64,000 nt of DNA from Sva-07 sp963710625. GTDB taxonomy: Bacteria; Actinomycetota; Acidimicrobiia; Acidimicrobiales; Ilumatobacteraceae. A model generated the notes under the pieces. The model saw nothing but the letters and a program-made list of their open reading frames with translations, ran no database searches and was not told the DNA's origin. The stretch covers positions 124,001-188,000 of the forward strand of contig CAVQBG010000008.1 in NCBI GenBank assembly GCA_963710625.1. The letters are read 5' to 3'. Made by a program: the position numbers and the translations under genes. Position 1 is the stretch's first letter, and each line of letters opens with the position of its first letter. Shown in pieces: positions 26,726-35,589 of the stretch.

Positions 26726-27340
26726 ATGGGTCTCTACGAACGCCACGTGCTCCCCCGGGTGATCGATCTGGCGTGCAGCGGCGGCGACATCGAACGGCAG
26801 CGCCGAGCGGTGGTGCCACACGCCACGGGCCGAGTGCTCGAGGTCGGAATGGGTCCGGGGTTGAACCTGCCCTTCTACGACCCGGCGCACGTCGAGTTCG
26901 TCTGGGGCCTCGAACCCAACGACGGGATGCGCACTCTCGCCGCCGAGCGCATCGAGCGCGCCGCCGTCGAGGTGCGGTGGCTCGACCTCCCGAGCGAGGA
27001 GATCCCTCTCGACGACGAGAGTGTCGACACCGTCGTGCTCACCTACACGCTCTGCAGCATCGCCGACTGGGAAGGCGCACTCACCCAGATGCGACGGGTC
27101 CTGAAACCCGACGGTCAGCTGTTGTTCGCCGAGCACGGTGAGTCTCCCGACGAGTCGGTGCGACGATGGCAACACCGCGTCGACCCGATCTGGACCCGGA
27201 TCGCAGGCGGCTGCCACATCACGCGGCGAATCCCCACTCTGATCGAGCACGGTGGCTTCCGCATCGACCGGCTCGAGGAGGGATACCTGCCTGGTCCGAA
27301 GATCAGCGCTTACCAGTCGTGGGGGCACGCTCTCCGCTGA
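26726..27340 (+). CDS. Class I SAM-dependent methyltransferase
   Basis: A 204-residue Rossmann-type methyltransferase. SAM-binding motif I is VLEVGMGPGLNLPFY; motif II is the GLEPNDGM acidic loop; motif IV is DTVVLTYTLCSI; post-I motifs include RVLKPDGQLLFAEHG. The pattern is that of the METTL7/UbiE-like small methyltransferases. The substrate is unknown; the adjacent PhyH hydroxylase raises the possibility of sequential hydroxylation and methylation. Confidence 0.85.
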   Translation: MGLYERHVLPRVIDLACSGGDIERQRRAVVPHATGRVLEVGMGPGLNLPFYDPAHVEFVWGLEPNDGMRTLAAERIERAAVEVRWLDLPSEEIPLDDESVDTVVLTYTLCSIADWEGALTQMRRVLKPDGQLLFAEHGESPDESVRRWQHRVDPIWTRIAGGCHITRRIPTLIEHGGFRIDRLEEGYLPGPKISAYQSWGHALR

Positions 27341-27362
27341 AGCACGCGACCCCCGGGCACGA

Positions 27363-28214
27363 TCACATCAGCGTCAGGGAGTCGCCCACGGCGACCGCGC
27401 CAGGCTCGACGATCGTCGCGTAGATCCCCAGATTCTGATCGAGGTCGCGCACGATGTGACGCAGCACGGCACGGTCGGTGGGGATGCGATCGTCGATCTC
27501 TCGGGTGACCATCACGCACCGGGGGCAGGGTGCACCGAACTCGATCGTCGCCGTTCCGATGGTGGCACGACATCCACGCCAGTCGAACTCGGGGTGGCCA
27601 GGCGTCGATGCCGCAGCACCGTCGCCACCCGTGTCGACGACGAGCGATGGCCGGAACCTGCGCACGTCGACGCTCGACTCCGGGATCGCACGCGCCAGCG
27701 CTGCGAGAGCCGCTGTCGACATCACCATCAGAGGGAATGCGTCGTAGTAGGTGCCGGGCGGCGACTCGAACTCGGCCAGGGTCGGCGGGAAGACCGAGAA
27801 GTCGGGGAACGGCTCGTCGGCCTCGCGGCCGAAGATCCCGCGCATCTCGGCTTCGATGTCATCCGAATCCGGGGCGCCGCGCCGATAGTGATCGAGGTCG
27901 TCGGCGGGGCGGAGTCGCTCGAGGCAGATCGGATGGCCGATCGCGGCGCTCACCCGCTCGTCGACGTCGGCGTCGGTGGTTCGAACGACAGAACCACCCG
28001 GCAGCGTGATCTCCACGTTGCCGTCACCGAGGTCACGAGCGCCGAGTTTCATGAGCGCACCGATCTTCTTCGCCCCGCGGATCCCGCCGCGTTCGAGATC
28101 ACGAGCCGCCCAGGTGCGGTCGCCGACGATGCCGAGCTCGTCGAGACGGATCGTCTCGACGGTCTCGCCGACCATCGACTTGACCGGATACCGCCAGAGC
28201 TCGCTGACCTGCAT
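27363..28214 (-). CDS. MOSC-domain protein (N-terminal MOSC barrel plus MOSC)
   Basis: 283 residues. The N-terminal MOSC barrel begins VSELWRYPVKSMVGE, and the MOSC core carries the conserved Cys in FGAPCPRCVMVTREID. Members include mitochondrial amidoxime reducing component and YcbX-type molybdenum enzymes that reduce N-hydroxylated compounds. Without a fused ferredoxin domain it would need separate electron carriers. ATG 28214 is preferred to GTG 28223 because family members start close to VSELWRYPVKSM. Confidence 0.85.
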   Translation of the reverse strand: MQVSELWRYPVKSMVGETVETIRLDELGIVGDRTWAARDLERGGIRGAKKIGALMKLGARDLGDGNVEITLPGGSVVRTTDADVDERVSAAIGHPICLERLRPADDLDHYRRGAPDSDDIEAEMRGIFGREADEPFPDFSVFPPTLAEFESPPGTYYDAFPLMVMSTAALAALARAIPESSVDVRRFRPSLVVDTGGDGAAASTPGHPEFDWRGCRATIGTATIEFGAPCPRCVMVTREIDDRIPTDRAVLRHIVRDLDQNLGIYATIVEPGAVAVGDSLTLM

Positions 28215-28250
28215 ACGGTGCACTCTAGGTGTGGAGCTGGGCTCGGGCGA

Positions 28251-29249
28251 TCAGCAGACGAGCACGGCCGCTCCGCTGACATCACCGCTCGCCAGGGCGG
28301 CGAGCGCGGCGTTCGCCGTGGCGAGCGGATGGATTTCGATCACCGTGCGGATCGGAATCGCCACGGCGAGCGCCAGGAACTCCTCGGCGTCGCGGCGGGT
28401 GAAGTTGGCGACACTGCGCAGCCCACGCTCGCGCCACAGCAGGTCGTAGTCGAACGATGGAATCTCGTCGAGATGGATCGCATTGATCGCGACCGTGCCG
28501 CCCGGCCCGATCGCCCGGAGCGCCGCGACCACGACCGACCCGACGGGTGCGAACGTCACCGCCGCATCGAGCGGGACCGGCGGTGGGTCGTCGTAACCGC
28601 CGGCCCACACCGCACCGAGATCGAGGGCCCGCCGGCGCTCGGGCTCCGAGCGGGTCGCGACGTACACCTCGCAGCCCCAGTGGACGGCGACCTGCAGACT
28701 GAGCAGTGCGGACGCTCCGAAGCCGTAGAGCCCCAGCCGACCACCGGGGCGGATCCCGGAGATCTTCAGCGATCGGTACCCGATCACCCCGCCACACAGC
28801 AACGGTGCCGCGTCCGTGTCGCCGAACCCGTCGGGGATCGCGAACGCGAAGTCCGCTCGTGCCGTCATCTGTTCGGCGTACCCGCCGTCACGGTCCCAGC
28901 CCGTGAACTCGGCGTCGGCGCACAGGTTCTCGGCGCCCGATCGGCACGACGCACACGACCCGCACGAGCCGGCCAGCCAAGCGACACCCACCCGGTCGCC
29001 CACCGCCCACCGGTCGACTCCATCACCGATCGCCCGCACGCGACCGACCACCTGGTGGCCGGGCACGATCGGCAGCCGTTTCGCCGGAAGGTCCCCCTCG
29101 ACGAGTTGAAGATCGGTTCGACACACGCCGCACGCGGCAACATCGATCACGACCTCGCCCGGAGCGGGGACCGGAATCTCGACGTCGGCTGCGACGAGCG
29201 GGGCCTCACCGACCGGGGCAGGCCTCTGCAGTTGTTGAACCCGCGTCAA
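28251..29249 (-). CDS. Zinc-dependent alcohol dehydrogenase
   Basis: 332 residues from TTG 29249. Catalytic zinc ligands: Cys43 region (ACGVCRTD) and His65 in GHQVVG. The structural zinc site is a four-cysteine lobe, CGSCASCRSGAENLC (96-110). The NAD-binding glycine loop reads LYGFGASALLSLQ. The TTG start keeps the gene clear of the upstream WS/DGAT stop (14 bp gap) with GGTGG before it; an upstream ATG would overlap that gene. Being in line with the WS/DGAT gene, it could interconvert fatty alcohols and aldehydes for wax esters. That is inference from position only. Confidence 0.85.
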   Translation of the reverse strand: MTRVQQLQRPAPVGEAPLVAADVEIPVPAPGEVVIDVAACGVCRTDLQLVEGDLPAKRLPIVPGHQVVGRVRAIGDGVDRWAVGDRVGVAWLAGSCGSCASCRSGAENLCADAEFTGWDRDGGYAEQMTARADFAFAIPDGFGDTDAAPLLCGGVIGYRSLKISGIRPGGRLGLYGFGASALLSLQVAVHWGCEVYVATRSEPERRRALDLGAVWAGGYDDPPPVPLDAAVTFAPVGSVVVAALRAIGPGGTVAINAIHLDEIPSFDYDLLWRERGLRSVANFTRRDAEEFLALAVAIPIRTVIEIHPLATANAALAALASGDVSGAAVLVC

Positions 29250-29262
29250 CGGCCACCGCCAC

Positions 29263-30717
29263 TCAGAGGGCGAGGATGTCGACGAACGCCGACTCGATGG
29301 CGTCACGGAAGTCGCCTGGGGCGTCGATGGCGACCGGGTCGATGAACAGACCGATGTCGAAGCTGTTCTCGTACGACAGCGCCGTTGCGTTGCACGCGGT
29401 CCCGGCCACCGGACCCATCGAGACGATCCTCAGCACTCTCGCGCCGGACACGTAGAGCGCGAACGGAGCGCCACGCAGGTTGGAGGTCGCGAAGTCGATC
29501 TTCGCCGCCGCTGCGCGTGCGGCGCTCGTGACCACCGAGGTCGGCAGCAGGTTGGCCACGCCGGACAGCGCGCCCATGCCGCCACCGGTCGACATCGATT
29601 CGCGCTTCGCTGCCAGGCGGTCGTGGATGTCCGTGATCCGCTCGTCGAGCGGCATCGCGACACCCGGCACCTGCACCGGAACCGGAGTGAACGAGTTGCC
29701 GCCGATCGCGCTGTCGTGGCGGGTACTGAGGACGAAGCTGGTGTTGAACGCGTCGACCTCGACGCCGCGTTCGGCGTGGTAGCGGACCGCCCCTTCGGTC
29801 ATCCCGGCGAGGAACACGTCGTTGACGGTCACCCCCAGCCGCTTCGCGGCCGCCTTGAGGTCGTCGAGCGGCACCGTCAGGTGTTCGAGATGACGATGAC
29901 GCGACCGCTCCTTCCACAAGGGTGAACCCCCGGCGACCTCGTTCCCCGAACCGGTGAGCGCACCCAGCGTCGACGTCAGCGCACCGACCGCGCCGTCGAT
30001 CGTGTCGCGAGCTCGCTGCGGGTCGGCGGGCCAGATGACGACTTCACCTGCGACACGCCGCACGACGCCCAACTCCCGACGCACGAGATGGGCGAGCGAT
30101 TGACCGACCGTGGAGGCGAACCCGTCGGTCAGGTCCCCACCGAGCTGCTTTGCGTGGTGGGCCTCCACCGCCGCTTCGACGATTCCCTCGAGATCGATGT
30201 CGTCCGGTGCCGGATCATCCGGGTCGAGCTGCTGGTACATCTCGGCCATCCGGAGCTGGCCGATACCGTCCGCGACGGCGTGGTGGACGATCGACCAGAT
30301 CGCCGAGCGCCCTCCCTTCAGCCCGTCGATGACGACGAACCGCCACAGCGGGCGAGTCCGGTCGAGCGGCTCCTGGTACAGCTGGGCAGCGAGATCGAAG
30401 AGCTGTCGTTCGGTCCCCGGCTTCGGCAGCCGTAGCCGACGCATGTGGTAGTCGATGTCGAACTCCGGGTCGGGCACCCACGCCGGCGGTGCGAGACGGC
30501 CGAGCCCCGGCACGACCCGCTCGTAGAGGCGGGGCATCTTCGCGACGGCGCGACGCAGGGTTCGACGGAAGTGCTCCTGGTCGATCGTGCCCTGCAGGAT
30601 CGTGACCGCCGCACCGCTCGGGTTGAGCCACGGATCCTTCTCGATGTTCCACATGAGCGCCTCGTGGTCGGACATGCGGTCGTTGAAGCGTTGTTCACGT
30701 TCTCGGGTCTCGGCCAT
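29263..30717 (-). CDS. Wax ester synthase/diacylglycerol acyltransferase (WS/DGAT family)
   Basis: A 484-residue acyltransferase of the bacterial WS/DGAT family, which makes triacylglycerol or wax esters from acyl-CoA and diacylglycerol or fatty alcohol. The active-site HHxxxDG is HHAVADG at 145-151. The N-terminal LMWNIEKDPWLNPSGA and the C-terminal NVRGAPFALYVSGA-like segment (SNLRGAPFALY) also fit. Length matches the family. It neighbours a HAD-PlsC fusion and an alcohol dehydrogenase on the same strand, so this looks like a small storage-lipid locus. Confidence 0.92.
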   Translation of the reverse strand: MAETREREQRFNDRMSDHEALMWNIEKDPWLNPSGAAVTILQGTIDQEHFRRTLRRAVAKMPRLYERVVPGLGRLAPPAWVPDPEFDIDYHMRRLRLPKPGTERQLFDLAAQLYQEPLDRTRPLWRFVVIDGLKGGRSAIWSIVHHAVADGIGQLRMAEMYQQLDPDDPAPDDIDLEGIVEAAVEAHHAKQLGGDLTDGFASTVGQSLAHLVRRELGVVRRVAGEVVIWPADPQRARDTIDGAVGALTSTLGALTGSGNEVAGGSPLWKERSRHRHLEHLTVPLDDLKAAAKRLGVTVNDVFLAGMTEGAVRYHAERGVEVDAFNTSFVLSTRHDSAIGGNSFTPVPVQVPGVAMPLDERITDIHDRLAAKRESMSTGGGMGALSGVANLLPTSVVTSAARAAAAKIDFATSNLRGAPFALYVSGARVLRIVSMGPVAGTACNATALSYENSFDIGLFIDPVAIDAPGDFRDAIESAFVDILAL

Positions 30718-30768
30718 GGGGTCCTCGGATGTCGCGGTCAGGAGTGTGCGGGCGGCGGCGGGTGGTCG

Positions 30769-32202
30769 TCAGGTGTCGGTGCCCGGGCGGCGGCTCAGTT
30801 CGGCCTCCGGATCACCGTGATACCCCGGCGGATAGGTGAGCGCCAACTCCTCGGGGGTCGGCGTGCGGCGCTTGCGCGCCTCCGGCGGGAGCAGCGCGCT
30901 GATCGCCTTCATGATCTTCTTCGTGTCGGCATCGGGGTTGCGGTACTTCAGCGGTACCGGCGGCCCGATCGTCGCGGTCACCAGCGGACGATCGGCGATC
31001 GAGAACTTCGGGAGCCGGGCACTGCGGGGCCAGACCTTCTCGGTCCCCCAGAGACCGACCGGGATCACCGGCGCACCGGTCGCGGCGGCGATGCGGGCGG
31101 CACCCCACCGGCCCTTCAGCACGGGATCGAAGAAGGCCGGGCCGCGGGGGATCGTGCCCTCGGGCGCGATCATCAGCAGCTCGCCCGCCTCGACGGCGGC
31201 AATCGCTGCCTCGAGCGGTTCGTCGGAACCAGTGCCACGATCGACCCGGATCCCGCCGGACGCCTTCATGATCCGACCGACGATCGGGACGTCGAACACC
31301 TCCTTCTTGCCGAGGCCGCGGACGTTCCGGCCCGCCTTCGCGATCACGAGCGCCATCACCGTGGGATCGAAGTACGACCGGTGGTTGAAGACCAGGATCG
31401 CCGGCCCCGACGTCGGAATGTTCTCGATGCCCTCGAACTCGATGCGAGCGTTCGGCGCCAGGATCTGGGGGCGCACGAACGGCCGCCCCCACTCCTGCAG
31501 CTCGCGCCCGGCAATCTTGGCGACGCCGTCGGAGCGATCGAAGTGTGTCACCGGCCAGCCGCGGATCGTGGCGGTCACCCGCAACTGCAGGTCGGGGTTG
31601 ACGACGACCGGATGGCCGACCGAGGCGAGCAAGGGTGCGTCGAAGTAGCTGTCGCTGTACGCCCAGCTCTCCGACAGTGCGACCCCGTTGTCTCCGGCCC
31701 AGGCGGCGACGGCGTCGGCCTTCGTGCGCCCCCACACGAACGGCCCGTTCATCCGACCGGTGAACTCCGCGCCGTCCGCTGTGCGCTCCCATCGAGTCGC
31801 GACCGTGTCGTCGAAGCCGAGTCGGTCGGCGAACGGCTTCACGAACACCCTCGGCGAGGTGGTCGCCATCACGAGGCGACGACCCGCGGCTCGGTGTTCC
31901 TCGATCGCCTTCGCGGCACCCGGCAGCAGCATCGTGGCGAGTTCCTCGGCCGCTGCCTGCATGGCACCGGCAACCGTCTCGACGCTCCAACCAGCGGCAG
32001 CCCGGCTCGACAAGCGCGCCGGCTGCATCAACAGCCAGGTCTCGCCGAACTGCTCGTAGAACCGCGTGAACACGTCGACCAGCGGGAGGTCGTGACCGCC
32101 GCCGAGACCGTGTTCCGCCAGATGCTTGCGGAACACGGTCGCCGACGACGAGGTGATCAGGGTTCGATCGAGATCGAAGACGGCGGCCGCCTGTCGGGAC
32201 AT
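30769..32202 (-). CDS. HAD-IB phosphatase / PlsC acyltransferase fusion
   Basis: 477 residues with two domains. Residues 5-215 are a SerB-like HAD phosphatase (FDLDRTL with Asp10 and Asp12, YSDSYFDAPLL). Residues 245-440 are a 1-acylglycerol-3-phosphate acyltransferase (NHRSYFD with His274 and Asp279; EGT at 348-350). Such fusions, known in actinobacteria, could acylate lysophosphatidate and dephosphorylate the product or a related phosphate. In this position it would feed diacylglycerol to the WS/DGAT enzyme encoded 51 bp downstream. No signal peptide is seen. Confidence 0.9.
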   Translation of the reverse strand: MSRQAAAVFDLDRTLITSSSATVFRKHLAEHGLGGGHDLPLVDVFTRFYEQFGETWLLMQPARLSSRAAAGWSVETVAGAMQAAAEELATMLLPGAAKAIEEHRAAGRRLVMATTSPRVFVKPFADRLGFDDTVATRWERTADGAEFTGRMNGPFVWGRTKADAVAAWAGDNGVALSESWAYSDSYFDAPLLASVGHPVVVNPDLQLRVTATIRGWPVTHFDRSDGVAKIAGRELQEWGRPFVRPQILAPNARIEFEGIENIPTSGPAILVFNHRSYFDPTVMALVIAKAGRNVRGLGKKEVFDVPIVGRIMKASGGIRVDRGTGSDEPLEAAIAAVEAGELLMIAPEGTIPRGPAFFDPVLKGRWGAARIAAATGAPVIPVGLWGTEKVWPRSARLPKFSIADRPLVTATIGPPVPLKYRNPDADTKKIMKAISALLPPEARKRRTPTPEELALTYPPGYHGDPEAELSRRPGTDT

Positions 32203-32225
32203 GCCCCCGAGACTACGTGGTCCGG

Positions 32226-34493
32226 TCAGGGAGTCAGCACGGGAAGGCCGCTCACGCCCTGGATGATGCCGTTGCTCGCCGAGCGATCGGCGTCGACGAC
32301 CGGCGCTCCGCCGATCGTCACCGATCCGGACGGGTCTCGCACGACCGCCAACTCGTTGCCGTACTCCCCATACTCGACATCGGCCATGTCGGCCAGCGGA
32401 ATCGTCCCACCGATGAGCAACTGGAGCACGAAGTCTGCAGCGGCATCGGCATCGGCGAGGAGCGAGTCGACGAACACCGGATCGACGAACGCCGAATCCT
32501 GTGGCGCGACCGCAGTGAAGGTCGCCGGATAGTCGAAGATGTCGGGGAGCGAGGGCACGGCGGCCTCAACGATCGACACCAGCGTGGTGTAGTTCCCCGC
32601 GGCGATCAGTTCCTCCAGGAGTGTTCCGAACTGCTCGGGCGGCACCGTCGTCGGCGGCACCGTCGTCTCGGGCGGCACCGTCGTGGCGGGCGGCACCGTC
32701 GTCGGCGGCACGGTCGTCTCGGGCGGCACCGTCGTGGCGGGCGGCACGGTGGTGGTGGGGGTGCCGCTCTCCACACCGGCGAGGTAGATCGCCTCGAGCG
32801 TGGCGCTGTCGAGCACACCGGTCTCCGGAACGCCGAGTTCACGCTGGAGGGCCTTGACCGAGTCGGTGAGCTCCTGGGTCCAGATCCCGTCGATCGGACC
32901 GCTGTAGAAGCCGAGTTCCGTCAGCAGGATCTGCACCTCCTTCGTCGAATTCGCCAGCGCCGCCGCCTGGTCGCCGAGCACCTCACGCATGGCGGCATCG
33001 GTCGCGGCATCCCACACGCCCGTGGGCGGCAGACCAACCGAGGTCTGGAAGGCCGCAATGGCAGCGGTCAGTTCCGGGCTGTCGAGTCCGTCGATCGGCC
33101 CGTCGTAGAACCCGAGGAACGTCAGCGCCTGCTGGATCTGGGTGTTCAGCGATGCGGATGCATAGGCCTCGAACTGGCGACGGAGGACGGTGATGTCGAC
33201 GTCCGCGCTGTCGATGTCGGTGATCTCGCCGCCTTCGAGGCGAGCCGACGTGTACCGGGCGAACGTGGGATCGCCGTTGTCGTCGAGGGCGATCTGACCG
33301 CTGACCCCGTCGTAGTTGATGTCGTCGCCGGCCATCAGCTTGTCGAGGCAGTCGGCGTAGGTGCTGCAGGGGACACCATCACCGGTGACGACGACTGCAG
33401 CCTCGGCGAGCGTGTCCGCATCGCCGGCATCGAGCACGGCCGTTGCCAACGAGAGCACCACCGCGCAGTCGTAGGCCTGCGGGGCGTTCGCGATCTGGCC
33501 ATTCGGGTCGGCGTCGTACAACCGCTGCAGGAAGGCTCGTGTCCCCATCGTTCCGAGCATCTGGAACCCGTCGACGGCGGTCGCCTCCGTGCCGGCAGTG
33601 GCCAGGTCGGCGATCCGAGGGGCGAAGAACGCGTCGAGGCCGATCATCGTGGCCGGGTCGAGGCCGGCGGTGACCAGCGCAGACAGGAGGTTCGCGCCTT
33701 CCTCGTAGGTGACCAGGATCGAGACGTCGGGAGCGAGCGCCGCGACCTCCGCGGCCGTACCGGAGAACTGAACCCGGCGAGGGTTGTAGTCCACCACGGT
33801 CGGCACCAGACCTGCCGACTGCAGGACCGCAGCCATCGTGTTGCCGACCGACTGACCGTAGGCATCGGCGCGGGCGACGATCGCCACCTTCCACGCCGCC
33901 TCCGGGGCGGTCTCGTCGCGCCGGTTGATGATCTGGCCGGCCAGGTAGGCGGCGGTGACGTCATCGGGCACGGCCGTGCGGAACAGTGCGAGCGGGTCCT
34001 GGCCGAGCGTGAGGCTCGGCACGGTCGCCGACGCGGAACAGGCCGTCGAGTCGAGTGCGACGACCTCGTCGCGCACCTCGAGGCCACCCGACGAGCCCGC
34101 TGGGCCGATGAGCGCCTGGGCGCCGCCATCGACCGCCGCCGCGACGTTCGCCGCCGGTTCGGCGCCGGCCTCGGCGACCGAGGAGGTGATCGACAGCGGA
34201 CCGTCGAGCACTCCACCGGCGTCGTTGACGTCCTCGACGGCGAAGTCGGCGCCGCGCTGCTGCCCCTGAAAGAGCGTCGCCAGCAGGCCGGGAGACGGAG
34301 CGAGCAAGGCGAGATCGAGGCCCTCACCGGTGAGGCCGGCCTCGGTGGTCGGCGCGCTCTCGGCCTCGGTGGTCGGGGTACTCTCGGCCTCGGTGGTCAC
34401 CGGCGACGAGTCATCGTCGCTGCTGCACCCGGCGATCACGACGGCGGCGGCGATCAACGCGGCGACCGGGCGGCTCCATCTGCTACTGACCAT
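32226..34493 (-). CDS. Lipoprotein fusing solute-binding domain, two peptidoglycan-binding domains and a fasciclin domain
   Basis: 755 residues from ATG 34493 (AGGAG upstream). A lipoprotein signal ends at VVIAGCSS (lipid Cys23), followed by a Thr/Glu linker. Residues about 44-440 are a branched-chain amino-acid-type periplasmic-binding fold (LALLAPSPGLLATLFQGQQRGADFAV; SALVTAGLDPATMIGLDAF). Two peptidoglycan_binding_1 domains follow, each with LGFY(D/S)GPIDG (about 449-507 and 515-570). A TTVPP-rich linker (about 579-618) leads to a C-terminal fasciclin domain (FTAVAPQDSAF; SNGIIQGVSGLPVL). No permease or ATPase is adjacent, so it is more likely a wall-anchored sensor or adhesin than a transporter part. 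Confidence 0.85.
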   Translation of the reverse strand: MVSSRWSRPVAALIAAAVVIAGCSSDDDSSPVTTEAESTPTTEAESAPTTEAGLTGEGLDLALLAPSPGLLATLFQGQQRGADFAVEDVNDAGGVLDGPLSITSSVAEAGAEPAANVAAAVDGGAQALIGPAGSSGGLEVRDEVVALDSTACSASATVPSLTLGQDPLALFRTAVPDDVTAAYLAGQIINRRDETAPEAAWKVAIVARADAYGQSVGNTMAAVLQSAGLVPTVVDYNPRRVQFSGTAAEVAALAPDVSILVTYEEGANLLSALVTAGLDPATMIGLDAFFAPRIADLATAGTEATAVDGFQMLGTMGTRAFLQRLYDADPNGQIANAPQAYDCAVVLSLATAVLDAGDADTLAEAAVVVTGDGVPCSTYADCLDKLMAGDDINYDGVSGQIALDDNGDPTFARYTSARLEGGEITDIDSADVDITVLRRQFEAYASASLNTQIQQALTFLGFYDGPIDGLDSPELTAAIAAFQTSVGLPPTGVWDAATDAAMREVLGDQAAALANSTKEVQILLTELGFYSGPIDGIWTQELTDSVKALQRELGVPETGVLDSATLEAIYLAGVESGTPTTTVPPATTVPPETTVPPTTVPPATTVPPETTVPPTTVPPEQFGTLLEELIAAGNYTTLVSIVEAAVPSLPDIFDYPATFTAVAPQDSAFVDPVFVDSLLADADAAADFVLQLLIGGTIPLADMADVEYGEYGNELAVVRDPSGSVTIGGAPVVDADRSASNGIIQGVSGLPVLTP

Positions 34494-34656
34494 GACCACT
34501 CCTCGAATTCGTCGAAACCCTGTTGCTGGCGGAACTGGCGGGCGATGGTCGACCGCGAGCGGAACGTAGCGTCTTATCGGCACGTCGGACCGGCAACTCG
34601 AGCGCGGATTCGCGAATTCGCCCGAAGTGGGTGACGCGCCGGTTGGCTAGCCTCGG

Positions 34657-35586
34657 GTGGTGACCGAACGTCCAATGAGAATCGGTGTCCAACTCCCCGA
34701 GGTCGAGTGGGAGGTCCCGTTCCCGGAGCTGATCGCCATGGCGAAGACCGCCGAGGCGGTCGGCTTCGACTCGCTCTGGCTGGGCGACCACCTGCTGTAC
34801 GAACTCGAGGTCGGCGATCGCGGACCATGGGAGGTGTGGACGTCGCTGGCGGCGATCGCCGCGTCGACCTCGACGATCGAGATCGGACCGCTGGTGGCAT
34901 CGACCAGCTTCCACGCGCCGGCGATGTTGGCCAAGCAGGCGACGACGGTCGATGCGATCTCCGACGGACGTCTCATCCTGGGGCTCGGTGCCGGTTGGAA
35001 TCGCCGCGAGTACGAGGCGTTCGGGTTCGCCTACGACCACCGCGTGAGCCGGTTCGAGGAGGCGTTCACGATCGTGCGCACGCTCCTGCGGGAGGGCGAG
35101 ATCGACTTCCACGGCGACTGGTACGAGCTCGAGCACTGCGTGCTGCACCCGCGGGCGAGAAGCGCAGGACCCGCGCTGATGGTGGGTTCGATCGGCGCTC
35201 GGATGCTCGACATCACGCTGCCGCACGTCGATGCCTGGAACATGTGGTGGAGTCAATACGGCAACACGGTCGACGGGTTCCGGCGCGAGAAGGAGCGAGT
35301 CGACACGCTGATCGAGGCTGCGGGCCGGAACGGTCAGGTCGCGGCGACGGCGGCTGTCCTCGTCCAGCTCGAGGGTGGGCTCGGCCGCCAGATGGGTGAC
35401 TACGACGACTTCAACACGGTGCGGCCGATCACCGGCACACCCGAGGAACTCGCCGACCGACTCCGCGAGTTCGAGGACGCCGGTGCCGCACACGTCCAAC
35501 TCGTCGTCGACCCGATCACCCGAGCGTCGATCGAGTGGTTCGCGGACATGCTCGCCGCGTTCCACCGGCGACCGACGACCCCGTGA
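34657..35586 (+). CDS. LLM-class, probably F420-dependent, oxidoreductase
   Basis: A 309-residue luciferase-like TIM-barrel oxidoreductase. Motifs: LPEVEW at the first strand, GFDSLWLGDHLLYE, TIEIGPLVASTSFHAPAMLAKQATTVDAISDGRLILGLGAG split by helices, and the C-terminal GTPEELADRLREFEDAGAAHVQL. The GLGAGW loop and overall pattern are those of actinobacterial F420-dependent members rather than FMN monooxygenases, but the cofactor is an inference. The start may be GTG 34657, GTG 34660 or ATG 34675. Divergent from the large lipoprotein gene (163-bp shared upstream region). Confidence 0.88.
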   Translation: MVTERPMRIGVQLPEVEWEVPFPELIAMAKTAEAVGFDSLWLGDHLLYELEVGDRGPWEVWTSLAAIAASTSTIEIGPLVASTSFHAPAMLAKQATTVDAISDGRLILGLGAGWNRREYEAFGFAYDHRVSRFEEAFTIVRTLLREGEIDFHGDWYELEHCVLHPRARSAGPALMVGSIGARMLDITLPHVDAWNMWWSQYGNTVDGFRREKERVDTLIEAAGRNGQVAATAAVLVQLEGGLGRQMGDYDDFNTVRPITGTPEELADRLREFEDAGAAHVQLVVDPITRASIEWFADMLAAFHRRPTTP

Positions 35587-35589
35587 GAT

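Noticed and set aside
32217..34634. Long open frame (about 800 codons) on the plus strand
   Set aside because: It is antisense to the lipoprotein fusion gene, Arg/Gly-rich and without any domain, as expected for GC-rich shadow frames.
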